A program made the translations under genes and the position numbers. The notes under the pieces were generated by a model. The model had not been told where the DNA came from. It saw only the letters and a program-made list of their open reading frames with translations, and searched no databases. This document shows positions 48,201 through 60,679 of a DNA stretch of 64,000 bases, in pieces (positions within the stretch are counted from its first letter, which is position 1; every line of letters starts with the position of its first letter). Source of the stretch: Nymphaea colorata (taxonomy: Eukaryota > Streptophyta > Magnoliopsida > Nymphaeales > Nymphaeaceae); the NCBI RefSeq assembly GCF_008831285.2, contig NC_045148.1, positions 16,532,802 to 16,596,801 of the forward strand, read 5' to 3'.

Positions 48201-51200
48201 CTTCTAATGTTTGGTGTTTGCTTTGGCCCCATAACCAGTTCTTGCAGAACCTCACCAATAGACTTTCTCAATTGAACAAGCTGGGCATCATTACTTGAGT
48301 CCTGAATTTGTTCAAATGGTTCACTTATACTATTGCAAGTTGATGACTTCTTATTTTGCAAATCCAGGACAACAGCTGCATTCAACCTTTCTGAATGAAC
48401 AAGAAACCTGAAAGCAGTGAGAGCAATCTTGGAAATGTTGCTAGCATAAGAAATTCGGACACTTTCCTCAGGATCATCTGGCAGCATGGACAACATAGGA
48501 AGGATGTACTCTGGAAAAATCTTCGCATCACTGGGAGGAAATTCATGAACAAGAGGCAAGATGTCACACAAAGACTGCAAAGCAGCACACCGCACAATTG
48601 CTGCTGTATCTGACAGCATTGCTATAATGTAAGGCAGCACATGTTGCAATCGGTCCTCATCATCAATGTACAGTGATGTATACTTCAAGAGCAATATCGC
48701 TGTCCTCCTCAGCTGTGGCAATTTTACACTCCGAATGCATGAACAAAGCAGCGAAGCAATAAGCACCATACCTTCACATTTTAGATTATGCTGAGGGCTG
48801 CCTAAGGGAGCAATACTTAAAGTGTTAGACTCACTGTTGCACCCAGCAAGCAACGTAGCCAAATCATTTTTAGCTATCTTTTTTAAATTTATGGATGTGA
48901 TTTTCGTAAACCCCTTCTCAATTGTTTGGAACAGTTCACTTGAAGATTGCAGGTTATCCTTCACAGCATTTTGAAGAATGAACGAATTATTTTTCTCGTT
49001 TGAGTTACAAGATGCAGAAGAATGCACCTTATCCAGGGCAACCTTGCTATGAGGTTGACGAGTATTGTGTTCCACATCCTTCAAGAGAACACTGATTGTA
49101 TTCACAAGCTGGGAATGAGAATCACCAAGCTTACGTTTCTCAAGCTCACCATTTTTCATACAATTATCCTTCGGCATTACACTATTGCTATCCCCACTTC
49201 TCATCTCCAAAAAAGATTCCTCAGATATTGTTGAGACTGGACTTCTGACATATGCAGGAATGTTTTCCCCACAAGAAGAGTTATTCGTCATTTGCTTATG
49301 TATCTCAGGAAAAGCACTTTGAGCCATTGCAACCTATCAGGAAAAGGATAAGTAATAGCTTAACACAGTTAATATCCCTTACCACCGAATGTGGGGGATC
49401 CCATTAATGGTTTAAACAAAAATGAATGCCTCTGTAGCAACACTTACCCTAGTATCTGAATCAAGTGGAACCAAGCAGGAAAAGAAGTCATGAAGAAGAG
49501 GAGAGAAGTAGCTCGGAAACACAACAGAGGAGTAGTTCTTCAGATAGCTTTCTGCAGTCAGTCGCAACTCTGGGTCCAACTGAATCATATGAAGAATCAT
49601 TCTACGTATTCCAGTCTCTGGTATCTGCAGTTACAGGGTCACATAATGTCGATCACTATAGATCAAGAGCAACAATGGTATGTGACAACTACTCCAAGAC
49701 AGATTTGTAACCAACCTTCTCCAAGTATGGTCCTGGATCATATTGACCTCTACGATAAGCAAGGAGCTGGGATAACTCAAAAAGTGGCTGACCCTCGAGA
49801 AAAAGCTCTGCAATAACACACCTGAAACAAGAAGGAGTCGACATGAAAAACGTTCAAATAATGAGACAAAAAGAGCTGCGGCAAGAATCAGGTAGACAAA
49901 ACGCCATCCTAACATCAAAAGATTACTTCAACCACTAACGACTTCACAAAGTATCAAACATCATTACACAGCTACCCATTGTAAGTGAAGTTCTATAAAA
50001 ACCAGTTGACAAACTTAGCAGGATCGAGCAAGTGAGGATGGCTGGTGCAATTCGGAGATCATGAAATTACAAACTTAGCAGGAGGTAGCACATTAGTATG
50101 GATGGTGCAATTTGGAAATCATGAAACTACTACCCCAGAGAGAAAATGTCCATAGATGGTTTCAAAGGTGCATCCTGTGAACTCTGAATCTCAGCTCCAT
50201 GCTCAAAAAATCTCTGCAAAGAGGAAATCAAACTTCAGACCAGATCCGTTATCAGTTTCTCCAAGAAATAACTTTCAACTGGCCAAGGCAACGCAACAAA
50301 CAAGGCAGAAGACCAGCCTCAAAAAAAGGAAAAAGCATTTGTACAAAAACAGAAAATATATTTTAGAACTTCCTACCAAAAAGTTTGTTGTCCAAGTGGT
50401 AATCTCAGGGTTTTCACATTTTAACTAGCTTCAGACATGGATGTTTCACTACGTTTGCAAGTATTATGTTCATTAGTTACCAATAGGCAATAATCCTGTT
50501 CATTATGCTTGACTATGATTACATGTATTAAGAATATAAGTTTGGCAATACGTATGGTACTATGATTGTGCTCATAAGTAGACTTTTGGTTCTAGTATAT
50601 AAATATTGAGAATCGACCAAATTAGCCTCTCAAGGAGAACATTAGGGCCCTTAATCATCAAAACTGATCTCAGTCTAGGCTTCCTTTTTTGCCTTCTGCT
50701 ATTCTACTCGTATTTTCCGAGCAAATAGAGGAGTCAAATCATATAGAAGCAAATACAATGCAAATAAACAGACAGCTTGAAACATTTCAAATAAAAGGTT
50801 TTAGTGTGCAAAACATACACAGGAAAGAAAAAACGAGATAATACTGCAGGGGGGAACTAATAGCATATATTTCCCTAAAATCCAGCTTAGACACTCATAA
50901 AGGAAAAATATAGATCTGCATGATCAAAAACATTCTTTACTTGGGCGCAGCGTGAGATGCTATCATATCTCCTAAGCCACATACATGGCCTCATATAGGG
51001 CTTGATCAGAATTTCCAGTACACAACTCCAATGGCTAAAAGAAAGCTACCCTAGATGTTCTCTAATAAAAAAAATCATTGTGTTCAAATGGATAAAACAA
51101 AAAGAAAGTAAACGAGAGAATTCCATAACCATTCACATGATGAGCTGTCTTCCCCAACTGATAACAGATGACTCATACAACCAAGATGCTTTAGCCTTCT

Positions 51201-52548
51201 GAAACCTGCTGCTATCTAGTATCTATGTGAATCCTCTCCAAACATATGAAAATCAGCACAGACTACTTCTCCATACCCTAAATGAACAAATAGATAGGAT
51301 GCTCCAAAATTTTTAGTGTGCATGAGCACATATACACGCATGCTACTATGGAAATAAACACCATTGACAAATTGATCACTCAGTCCTTTATGATCTTTCA
51401 ATGTCGAAATGCTGTTTCTTTTTCAGTCAATATATATAATATAACAGTCAAATGTTATCAAGAAAGAGAACATAATAATCATAGCATTCAGAACACAGAT
51501 AACAGCTGCATTTGTAAATGTAAAAATAAGGACCTCTGGTGCCAAGTAACACCGTCTTCTTCCACCCGTATCAAAGAAAAATGAGAAGTCTGAGGGATCA
51601 TCATCAGGTACATATGTAGGCTTGAATGAAGCAAAGTCCGCAAGGTAAACCCAATTCCAAGATGTCACCAAGACATTCTCACACTTGATATCACCTACAA
51701 TTATAACCCATGGAAGAGTATTGGCATTTGAAATTCGATTACTTGATACCAAAAACATCTGTTGTCAGAAGCTTACCATGGCAGACACCATTTTCATGGC
51801 ATTGCTTCACTGCACAAAGAAGCTGCACAGACAGCCACCTCACATGGGTATACCATGGAAAATCCTAGGAAAATAAAACGAAAGAAGTCCAGAACAACTT
51901 ACTTGAAAAGCAATCCATTTCTTCTCAATCATACTGAGAAAGGGTCTGGTACTTAATCGGTCATGAAGGTTGCTGAAAAAGTACTGCCGAAGGAGATATG
52001 CAGCTTTATCTGTCTCGAGCCAGTACTGAAGAAAATAAAGAGTTTAGGTACTCATTATTCAACAGAACATGACTCACTGCCCTGGCAAAAATGGGTGCAA
52101 TTTTGCTTACTTGAAAAGGCCAAACATGTGAGTGTTCAATACTGCGAAGAATCCCCCTGATCTCAGATAGCCTTCTTTCATACTCCTGCAATTGTTACTC
52201 CAGAGATTAATGTAGAAGACATTTCAAGTATATGACAGGTTTGAGAACATAGCAGATATTTATGGACGAAGTAGAGCATTATTTTGGAAAGTATAAAATC
52301 AATTAGGATGGGGAAAAAATGATAGAGAAAAAAAAAGGTGAAGATGGAACCTTGAGATCGATAAAATCTCCACGTTTAAAATAGACTTTAACAAGGACTA
52401 AACCCTCATCATGCTTGCACTGGATGGATTTGAAGAACCTCCCCCTCCCCAAGACCTCCTTCAAAACAAGATTATAGGAAGAGGGGAGATCATGAAGGTA
52501 ATATTCTGATGCCGATACTTGGGTTGTTCTAGCAATTTTGTTACCCAT
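45292..52548 (-). CDS. VPS15: VPS15, regulatory kinase-like subunit of class III PI3-kinase, 1584 residues
   Basis: VPS15 anchors and activates VPS34 in the PI3P-producing complexes of autophagy and endosomal/vacuolar sorting. Exons (minus): 52548-52351, 52185-52111, 52025-51903, 51864-51777, 51694-51534, 50213-50134, 49821-49716, 49624-49448, 49333-46112, 46013-45766, 45658-45559, 45468-45292; every junction is GT-AG and phases close. The N-terminus [10 protein letters not shown] supports Gly2 N-myristoylation. The protein kinase domain (about 1-335) is atypical: a poor glycine loop (LGRGRFFKS), HGDIKCEN for HRDxKxx[10 protein letters not shown] for DFG, then CYLAPE. HEAT-type repeats lie in the middle (about 540-850), and WD40 repeats from about 1165 to the end ([39 protein letters not shown]). 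Exon 9 alone encodes 1074 residues. Length is close to Arabidopsis VPS15 (about 1.5 thousand residues). No frame damage was seen. Confidence 0.96.
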
Positions 52549-53499
52549 CTCTCTTTCCTCTTCCTCTCTTTATATTTTGCTCCCAAGATTGGGGAGATAA
52601 AGTAGATCCCTGTTGTTGCTTTCCTGCATCTAACCTGCCATAGTCCAAGCATTACTAACCAAAAATTGCTAAGGTTATTGGGGATAATAAAAAATGTTTG
52701 GAACATCATTCTGGACCATTATATCAAATATCCAAAAAAAAAACTGAAATCAAGATCAAGATCACCATTTATAACACACATATAAGCAAAAAACCATGAA
52801 GAAGCAAAAGCGCAAAAAAACACCTTCACAAGAAAACTCAGAAAGATTTAAGTTAAAGCTAGGGCATACTGGGATGTAAAACCAGATATTTATGTTTCTT
52901 TTTAGTTACAGAGACTTTAAAATGCTTTACAACTCTGAAAGAAGAAGAAGAAAAAGAAGAAGGCCGACTTATATTTGGACCTCAAGGTGGATGGGTGCGG
53001 CTGCACTTAACAGGAAGAATAGAAAGACCTAAGATGTTCTCTTTTGCTGAAGACAAGTAATCTATTAACTAAGATTTGGCAAGTTGTGAAATTTTGCAAA
53101 GTCGATCTAAGCATTTCAGAATGGAGAAAAACATAAATTCCAGAAATAAGAATAAAAGAAACTAGCACAACAACCTGAGAACGATATACTTTACCCTTCC
53201 CTTTTCCACCCAGAAAAAGTACAAAGAATTCCAATGATAAGCGAGACCGTGAACTACTGATCAATGTCTACAAAACAGCATAATGGAATCCGTTGATGGA
53301 CCTATACAATTGTATATAATCCTAGTTCCAATCTTATCAAGTGAAAAATAAGTTTGCTTCACATGATCAACTACCAAGTATCAAGTTTAACAACAATAAG
53401 CAGACAAACAGGCAAGGGAGATGGAGTTGGAAGGCGTAGATGAATAGGAGATGGGGATGATCCCTGGCCTCTGGAAAACACCGGCAGTGACCAACTATT

Positions 53500-54110
53500 C
53501 TCATGGGGAAAAATCATAGAGGGCTCAGTGGGAGACCTCCCGAAGGTGGAGGTAGAACTTACAGTGAAAGGACCAATGATTTCGATTTCACCTCAAGCTT
53601 ATGAAAGGATGTCACAGGCATTTAGATAGATTTCAAGTGCAGGGCACTTTCACATTCCCTACATTGGATTATCGATTCACCTTTGATACCCTGCGAAAGC
53701 AATGGAGAGCATCGATAAACTCTAAATTTGTGATTGTTGGCAATGGTCACTTTATGATAGGGCTCAATTAGAGAATGAACTCTAGTCGTAAAAAAGGGCA
53801 TGGAGAGTGGGAAGCTGGGTATTAATAGCAAGCCAATGGCTACCAAGAGAGGAGATAAAGATTGAAGAAGACCAAATGATCGAAATATGGCTCCAGCTTC
53901 CAAATATGTCAATTGAGCTCTAGAATGAGTACTCGTTTGTTGTGATTGCCAAGTCGCTTGAAGGAGTCTTTCTGAATGAAGATCCTTGCACCAACCACTA
54001 GGGGAAGCCCGAGTATGCGGATTCAAGTTAAAGTTCAGATTGAATTTAAGTCGGTTCCAGTGGTGAAACTCAGATGTGGAGGAAACAAGGTGATACCTCT
54101 AGAGATCATC
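53500..54110 (+). pseudogene. Decayed DUF4283-type retroelement fragment (LINE ORF1/gag-like)
   Basis: Plus-strand frames, interrupted by stops and frame changes, follow the order of the DUF4283 region found in plant LINE-type elements. WGKIIEGSVGDLPKVEVEL and ISISPQAYERMSQAFR come first, then FDTLRKQWRASINSKFVIVG. After a frame change come WRVGSWVLIASQWLPRE (the family's W...G..L....W.P block), MIEIWLQLPNMSIEL, GKPEYADSS-like and IQVKVQIEFKSVPV. At least three stops and several frameshifts show it is dead. No reverse transcriptase was found; sequence to about 54400 may belong to the same insertion. Confidence 0.6.
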
Positions 54111-54479
54111 TAGGAAGCAAGGGTTTCCTTATGATGCAAATGCAGTGCCCTCAACCACTCTGATGCCTCTTGTAGAATGGGGTTTGATGGCCAACAGAGA
54201 GACATTGCTGAGCAGTCAGCCACTCCACGGGAGAGGGTCGAGGTTGTGCAGAGACCAAAAGTGGGATGGTGTAATAAAGACATCAGAGAAGATGAAGGAA
54301 ATACAATGCAGTCACATTCACCAGTAGGAGTCAGACCGTCTGCTGTGAGGAAGAAGTTGAGTTGGCTGGAAAAAATCCATGCTTGTAATAATATCAACTA
54401 CATGTAATCACCAATGTCTCAAAAAAGGAGTGGGAGTGGTAAAGATGCAGTGATGCAATAAAGCTCAACGCCAGGTACA

Positions 54480-54790
54480 CCGTTTTGGATGACACTCCAA
54501 AAACCTGGTTTTGGAGGTAAAACCGGGTATTGCCTCCAAAACCTGGTTTTGAGAGTGTTTGTATGACATGAAAATGTTGTTTTCTGAAAACCCAGTTTCT
54601 ACAAAACAGAGTTTACATATGGTGATGAAAAACCTGGCCCCACCAGGTTTTCCATATAAAACTTGGGGGCATTTGGATGACACATTCAAATACTTGCATT
54701 TCACAAAACTTGGTTTTTTAATGAGTTTGAAAACCTAGTTTGTCTGTTTGCATGACAAGACAAAACCTTTCTACAATCAGCAGTTGTAAT
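54480..54790. repeat. AAAACCTGGTTTT-rich repeat
   Basis: Repeats of AAAACCTGGTTTT and TTTGGATGACAC(A/T) match the interior and ends of the Tourist-like element at 39753-40036. Two GGATGACA starts (about 54487 and 54673) suggest two overlapping copies or one rearranged one. Related words reappear at 56100-56200 (CATCCAAACGCCC). Confidence 0.55.
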
Positions 54791-55946
54791 CCTTTCAAAT
54801 TAGTATCCTTCTAACAAGATGTAGGAAACTAATGAATCACTTGCTCTTCCCAAGGAGAATTTGAATAACTTGGTCAAGAAGTGAAGGTATGGTTCCCTGA
54901 GGAAATGAGTTTATGTGTTCATCTGGTTCAATAGAAAGTCCTTCAAAATTGAGATGGACCCCCTTGTCATGGTTGGACTTTAGTAAGACAAGTGATATTG
55001 ATTGGTTTTCTATTCACTTGATCTATATTCAGGCTTGTCCTATTCAATACCTTACTTTTCATTTCCAAACTTGCACTTTTTTTAGAGTTTGGACAAAGGG
55101 GGAACAAAGACCTGGAAAAATGAAGTACAGGTAAAACTCAACAATATAACGTTGTTCAAAAGTAAGTCAAGAGAACGAATTTTCTCAACAAAATGACCTG
55201 CGCATCACAACTTCTAGATCAAACTGTCTGGTCATGAGTATACCAAAAGTTATGGACAAGACCAGTTAACTACCATAGTATGGCTTTGCCAAGGATATAT
55301 CATAAAGAGACAATTTATTGAGCAGCAACTGAACTGGAGGAAGATGTAGACAAATGGAGAAGTATGCCTTTTTTACCAAGTTATTGTGACTCAATGGATG
55401 TAGACAAATGGAGGCATATTAATTAACCGGTTACCAAAGAGTAGATCTAACCCAACAAAATCTGCATCAAGATATTGATATCAAAAACCCTCGAGGAATT
55501 TGGCAACTTTGTTCCCAACGCGCTGCCCTGCCTGGAATTTTTTCTTTGTTGCGTACCAGGGCAAGAGATGAGTGACAGCTCGTCCAGATTGTTCCAGACA
55601 TTCACAGGGAAATTCCAATTGGTAGTTGCATTCATAGGAGGTCTATGGAACATCCTATTGATTGCAATTACACAGGAAGGGGCCTTGTTTAACAGTGATC
55701 CCAGAAAAATTGTAGTTCACATTCTTCCAACACTTGGGCCTTCTCTCTAAGTTTCCAACCAGCAAGAATTCGCAGACGCCAACAACGTAAGTTCACTTTA
55801 TTAGAAACTAAGATGAAGAGCATGCCCCGATTCTAGAGAAAATTCCACGAATCATTGCACAAGAAGATAACATTTTGATAACACCACAAATAAAATCCAA
55901 AACAGCATAATCGTAGATCCGATAAAAAAGAAAAGGAGATTTGTAC

Positions 55947-56100
55947 CTTTGTTTTCTTCTAGGGCAGCCCCCACAGAGAGAGAGAGAGAGGAGCTGTTCC
56001 TGAGGGTGGGCGTGAAAGTGGTGGGAAGTCGAAGCGCTTTGAGAAAACCCGCCAACCGCTAAAACGTCGATCACCCTGCCGCCAGTTGCTCCGCACGTCA
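55947..56100 (-). promoter_or_regulatory. Candidate non-coding first exon of VPS15 (5' leader)
   Basis: On the minus strand this is a GC-richer, CT-repeat leader-like segment ending ACAAAG/GTACAAAT, a plausible donor at 55947/55946. Possible acceptors precede the VPS15 ATG (for example GATGCAG/GAAAGC near 52640). A 5'-UTR intron of about 3.3 kb would then contain the retroelement remnant. It could instead start a different transcript. Confidence 0.3.
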
Positions 56101-56435
56101 ACCTGGATGAAAACCAGGTCTTCACGAAACCGGCTTTCTGAAAAGCCCAGTTTCCTCGACATCCAAACGCCCTTGAAACAGGGCTTCGCTCCACAACCGA
56201 TTTTTCAGCATGTATTCAAACACGTACCTCATTGAATCTGATGAAAAGGCTCCAATTTCATAATTATGTTGAACTTTAGTACATATGAATAAGTCTGTCA
56301 CGATTCCCTTCTCAATCGATTACTTTAATATGCTCTTGAGGACAAAAAAAAAAAACTGAATTAGCGAGCGTGCCTTGCATCCTGCCTTTCATCTTTGATC
56401 TCTTAATTTATATTCTTTTCAGAATTTCGAAGCCA

Positions 56436-56441
<6 letters not shown>

Positions 56442-56468
<27 letters not shown>
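56442..56468. repeat. (AT)n microsatellite
   Basis: A short alternating AT tract about 100 bp from the large palindrome. Confidence 0.9.
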
Positions 56469-56473
<5 letters not shown>

Positions 56474-56573
56474 TAATTTTTTCCTTAATTGGGGGACCAA
56501 AAAATTTGTCTGGCTATGTGGTTTTGATGTTGTCTCGATGTATGGCTTGTGTACTTTTCATACAGCCAAACAG

Positions 56574-56641
56574 GAGCCCTAGGTAATGAAAATAGGAATT
56601 TAGTTTTAGGGGCACTATCTTTTCTTTTATTTGTGTGTGTC

Positions 56642-56717
<76 letters not shown>

Positions 56718-56785
56718 GACACACACAAATAAAAGAAAAGATAGTGCCCCTAAAACTAAATTCCTATTTTCATTACCTAGGGCTC
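56574..56785. repeat. Perfect 212-bp palindrome with (AT)n core
   Basis: The left arm GAGCCCTAGGTAATG...GTGTGTGTCATT (56574-56644) is mirrored base for base by AATGACACACAC...CATTACCTAGGGCTC (56715-56785), with a 70-bp AT tract at the centre. The symmetry centre is 56679/56680. Symmetry breaks at the next base on either side (G against A). No flanking direct repeat was found. Confidence 0.95.
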
Positions 56786-56980
56786 ACAAATAAATATATT
56801 TGCAAATGCAATATAATTATCATTAATATTTAATTAAATTTGTTTTTAATAAACACCATATTTGATCATCCAAAGAAAAACCAAGTTTTAAAAGGTGAAA
56901 CCTAGGTTGTCAAAGCTCATTAAGAAACGCTAGTCATGCACGACGCCTGGTCTGATACAAAATTCTGACCAGCTAAAAGC

Positions 56981-57164
56981 CAGGAGGCCCTTGAGCCTAC
57001 GCTATGGCTTTACCCTGGCCAATGAAAAAAAAAAATCATTGAAAAAAATATAATTTTTTAATTACGCAATATATTTTTTTGCATTTAAATTCAATTTGGC
57101 CTTACTCAGATCCAGAGGTTGGACTGTCGGCCGGCCCCTGAAGAAAATCCTGGGTCCGCCCCTG
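56981..57164 (-). mobile_element. hAT-like MITE, copy 4, inverted, one end degraded
   Basis: Reverse-complemented, this copy starts CAGGGGCGGACCCAGG and carries GGGGCCGGCCGACAGTCC and GGCCAATG-type blocks in the order of the other copies. The right boundary (57164) is sharp. CCCTTGAG occurs both just outside it (57165-57172) and at 56988-56995, so the insertion may really start at 56996 with a lost terminus, or at CAGGAGG (56981) with no duplication. Confidence 0.65.
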
Positions 57165-57172
57165 CCCTTGAG

Positions 57173-58120
57173 GAAGCTGAATTTCGAACATCAATCGTAA
57201 AAAGAAAAGTGAACTATATATCGAAGTTCTGGCCTCTCAAGAACAAGAGCTAGTTAATGATAGAGGATTTGAGGGCAAGGAAGAGAACTCCAAGGCCCCT
57301 GACAATCAAGGGGCTATGAATGAATGCATGATGAAAGTGCTTGCATGGAATCTCTAGATTTGATCTCCCTCTTTAGTGATTACAAGCCCAATATTCACTT
57401 TCTTATTGATACAATGGTGCGAGTCCTCAGGCCATAGGTAATTTAGCCTTTAGGCTTGGGAGATTGGAATCAGAGACTAACTTTGAGATGGGAAAGATCG
57501 AATCGCATCTGTGTGGAGTCGAATGTTTTCAAGTTCGTATCCTGGAAGAATTCTAGGTGGTGGATCATTTTTATAAGTTAGAAAGATAATTCTCGTGTTC
57601 ATATTACAAAATTCACTCTCTCTCAAAGAGACACACAGACATGGAGACCATACGAGTAGTGCAAACTGCCCATTTCTCGTAAACAAGAAACATGGTGATC
57701 GACATTATTACATTGGGATCATATGTAGGCGCTGAAAATCTGGTATATATGCTCATGTAAATGTTACTCTCATATATGTATACTAATAAAGATGACATCT
57801 TATTCAACTACTTGGGTGGAGTACAAGTAGCCTTCGCTGGTGGCGCGTGCCTCTCAGCCACTTGGACTCAGGTATCCGACTTGAATAGTAGGACTTATGT
57901 CACCTTAATATACAGAACATCCACTGTGATTTCCGTGTTATAACTCAAGACGACCATTACCATGTATCTAAGACAATGTTATTGACGCCACCTGATGTAC
58001 AACAAAATTTTTTCCCAGATTTACAAGGAAAAACTTGAAACTATCTGCCTAGTAGCAAGAAAAGAGCAGCAGAAAAGTTGAAATCTTTCACAAGCAGAAT
58101 GAACCGAAAATGTCCCATGT
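57173..58120. other. Intergenic; no gene seen
   Basis: Short frames only, without motifs. It contains the 3' flank of the fibrillin gene on the minus strand. Confidence 0.5.
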
Positions 58121-60679
58121 CTATGCAACAACAAATACACGTAGCTCTCCCTTGTCTCCTCTTGTAATGCGGATATCAGAATCTATATAGGTAACTTCAA
58201 ATTCTCCAGCTCCAGTATTCGAAGGCGGCCTTAAGGCATCTGGTATTCGAGGAAGATCAAGAGGAGGCAGCTGTGAGAAACTTCCAGTTGGCCTTACTGT
58301 GGTCTTCTCAAAAACAATCTTAATTTTTGCATCCCCTGCAATAAAATTGAAAATATGTAATGTTTGTGTAAATATATGAATGGAAATTAGGCTGAGACAA
58401 ACTAAATGTTACAGCAAACAAGGCAAACCTATCAGTTCAAACTTATGGGCTAATGTAGCAGTGACTTCAAAAGGTGGAATTGGCCATGGGGTCCCTATCT
58501 GCAGCTCCACAATGTTATCAAAATCTTTGTTCACAACATCAATCCTTTGGAACACCTAGAAAGCAAAAAAGGCAACTCATTTATGTGTGGAACAAAAGTT
58601 CAGTAAATAGTTGGACACTGCAACCACAAAGAACACTTACCTGTCCAAGAGTCAGTGGAAGTAGCCTACCAACTGGAGGTCCAGGACGACTTCCACCAAG
58701 TGTTCGAGATGAGAATGCACTGCTATAGATCAGTTTCCATCTTCCCTGTAGCTTATCAAGATTGGATGACAGATCTACAGGGCCTCCTATGCTTTCAAGT
58801 TCTTTTGCAGCAGAATCGGCCTTTCCCAAATCATCCTCATTAGCAGCAAGGCCTCTATTCAATCCAGAAACAGCATTCTGCATTTTGTAACAAAACATTA
58901 GGAGAGGCAGAGAAGATTGGATAAGAAGATTCTTTACCACATTTGAGAAGCATATCACATACACATATATAGAAGCTTGCCCAATGGCAAACATTAATTT
59001 CTGCACATACAAAACTTACACTCAGAGTTAATTCCAGGGACAGGACATATATATTGAATTGAGATTTCTGAATTTTGTGTGGTTAATGCTATATAAGTAG
59101 AGATGGAACATGTCCGGCATATCAATCACACAAAATAGCTACTTGAAACTCGCTTGCAAGCTTAAGACTTAACAGCACTTGTCACCTACATAACAGGGTG
59201 AATTTGAAAAGTGGATTGACAATGTGAAGCTTAGGCTTTAATGCCAAGAACATCATGAGACTGTCCGACTGACTAGCATTGATTAGGTTAACTATATCCT
59301 CCAAACGATCAAAGTTTTTGCCTGGCTTGCCCACATGCACGTTTCTTCCCTCACATAATTTACTTGTTTCTCAACTTTCCTTCCTTCAACCACTGTCTAT
59401 CGGAGGCCACAGCTCAAAGCCGTAAAGATCCCAATGAGGAGACAAAAGCCACATATCAGTGACCTTTTCCCCTTAAAGTTTCAATTTCACTTTTGGTTCC
59501 CTAACGTTTGTAGAATACAAGATCAGGAAAAGATTAGAAATTGTTAGTTTAAAGTTTCATGTAATCAAGATTAGGTGCTCTGAAGCTTATTGAAGAAAGA
59601 TTGACAATTCATGGACTTGCCCAGCTCAGGCTCGAGCCAATCAGCAGGATTCAGGGCCTTCAGGTGTCCTGTTCTACTCTGTTGGTTTGCTGAGGGATTT
59701 TTCTTAACAGAAAGCCCTCTGTTTGTCTACCAGGATCCTTTTGTAACGGTCATGGCTACATTTCCTGCACGATTTAGAGAAAAAAAAGGGAAGTGAAGTG
59801 CGATGGGAAAAGCTAAGAATAACCAAGAAAATCTACAGTTCAGGAAGGCTTAGTGCTCCAAGGCCCAAACAATATCAACGGAACAAAAAAATGACAATCT
59901 TTCTCAACAAGCAGCACAACTACTACTCTAGAAAGATCAAGATGCTATCTAAATGCAAACCAGCGTTCCAGTACACTGTCGCTGGGAATATACTGTTCCA
60001 AGTGCGTCAAATGATTACACAGAGACCATCTGAAACCAATAGACAACTCTAGAACTTCAGATGCTTAAGTTGAATGTTGAGAAGCAGCTTAATAACAGGT
60101 TCCAAGCAGGTCGAGGAAAGCTTTGGAAAAAAAGAAGAAAAAAAAATGGATGACCAAACCGAAATAAGTTCATGGCAGACCAATATTTCTTCTGAAAAAG
60201 TATGGCGATAATTCAAAATCGGGAACCAATAAAGCGGAAGCACAAAACAATAGAGCAGAAATGGAATCAACGGTGCTCCATGAACCAAATCCACTTCCAG
60301 ACTACCACTAAAACCACAAGCTGAATTTTGAAACTTATCGTATATCTTCAGCACAATAACAGCAAATGAAAGCTAATTTCGGAAAAGGAAAAACAATCGA
60401 AAGACAAAAACTCACGAGCAATTTCAACTTCAGAGAGGTAACGAGATCGGATTCGGATTCCTCCACCCCCTGAGGTGGCTCGGAAACGGAGGTTTCATTC
60501 ACTATGGCTCTCAAAGCGTACTTGTTTTCAGTGGAGAGGCAAGTGGGTCTACTCGAATTCGGTGGTATACGAAATGGGCCGCGCGAAGTTCCGGAGGAAA
60601 TCGATTGGAGAGACGAGAATCTGCGAGCCAAGGACGTGGTGGAAGAAGAGCCAGCGCATGTGGCGAGAAGAGAAGCCAT
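58121..60679 (-). CDS. FBN4: Plastid fibrillin, FBN4 / PAP6 type (harpin-binding protein 1-like), 280 residues
   Basis: Fibrillins are lipid-associated proteins of plastoglobules and thylakoids; the FBN4 type is linked to plastoquinone content of plastoglobules and stress tolerance. Exons (minus): 60679-60416, 58877-58641, 58555-58429, 58335-58121; GT-AG junctions close in frame to TAG. Residues 1 to about 60 are Ser/Thr-rich with few acidic residues, a typical chloroplast transit peptide (MASLLATCAGSSSTTSLARR). The PAP/fibrillin domain follows: AVSGLNRGLAANEDDLGKAD, GGPVDLSSNLDKLQGRWKL, YSSAFSSRTLGGSRPGPP, VFQRIDVVNKDFDNIVEL and the end ITRGDKGELRVFVVA, close to Arabidopsis FBN4 along its length. 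Intron 1 is about 1.5 kb. An upstream in-frame ATG (60874) lies in the leader and is not used here. Confidence 0.95.

Noticed and set aside
56485-56724. Minus-strand Tyr-Ile frame
   Set aside because: Translation of the (AT)n tract inside the palindrome.
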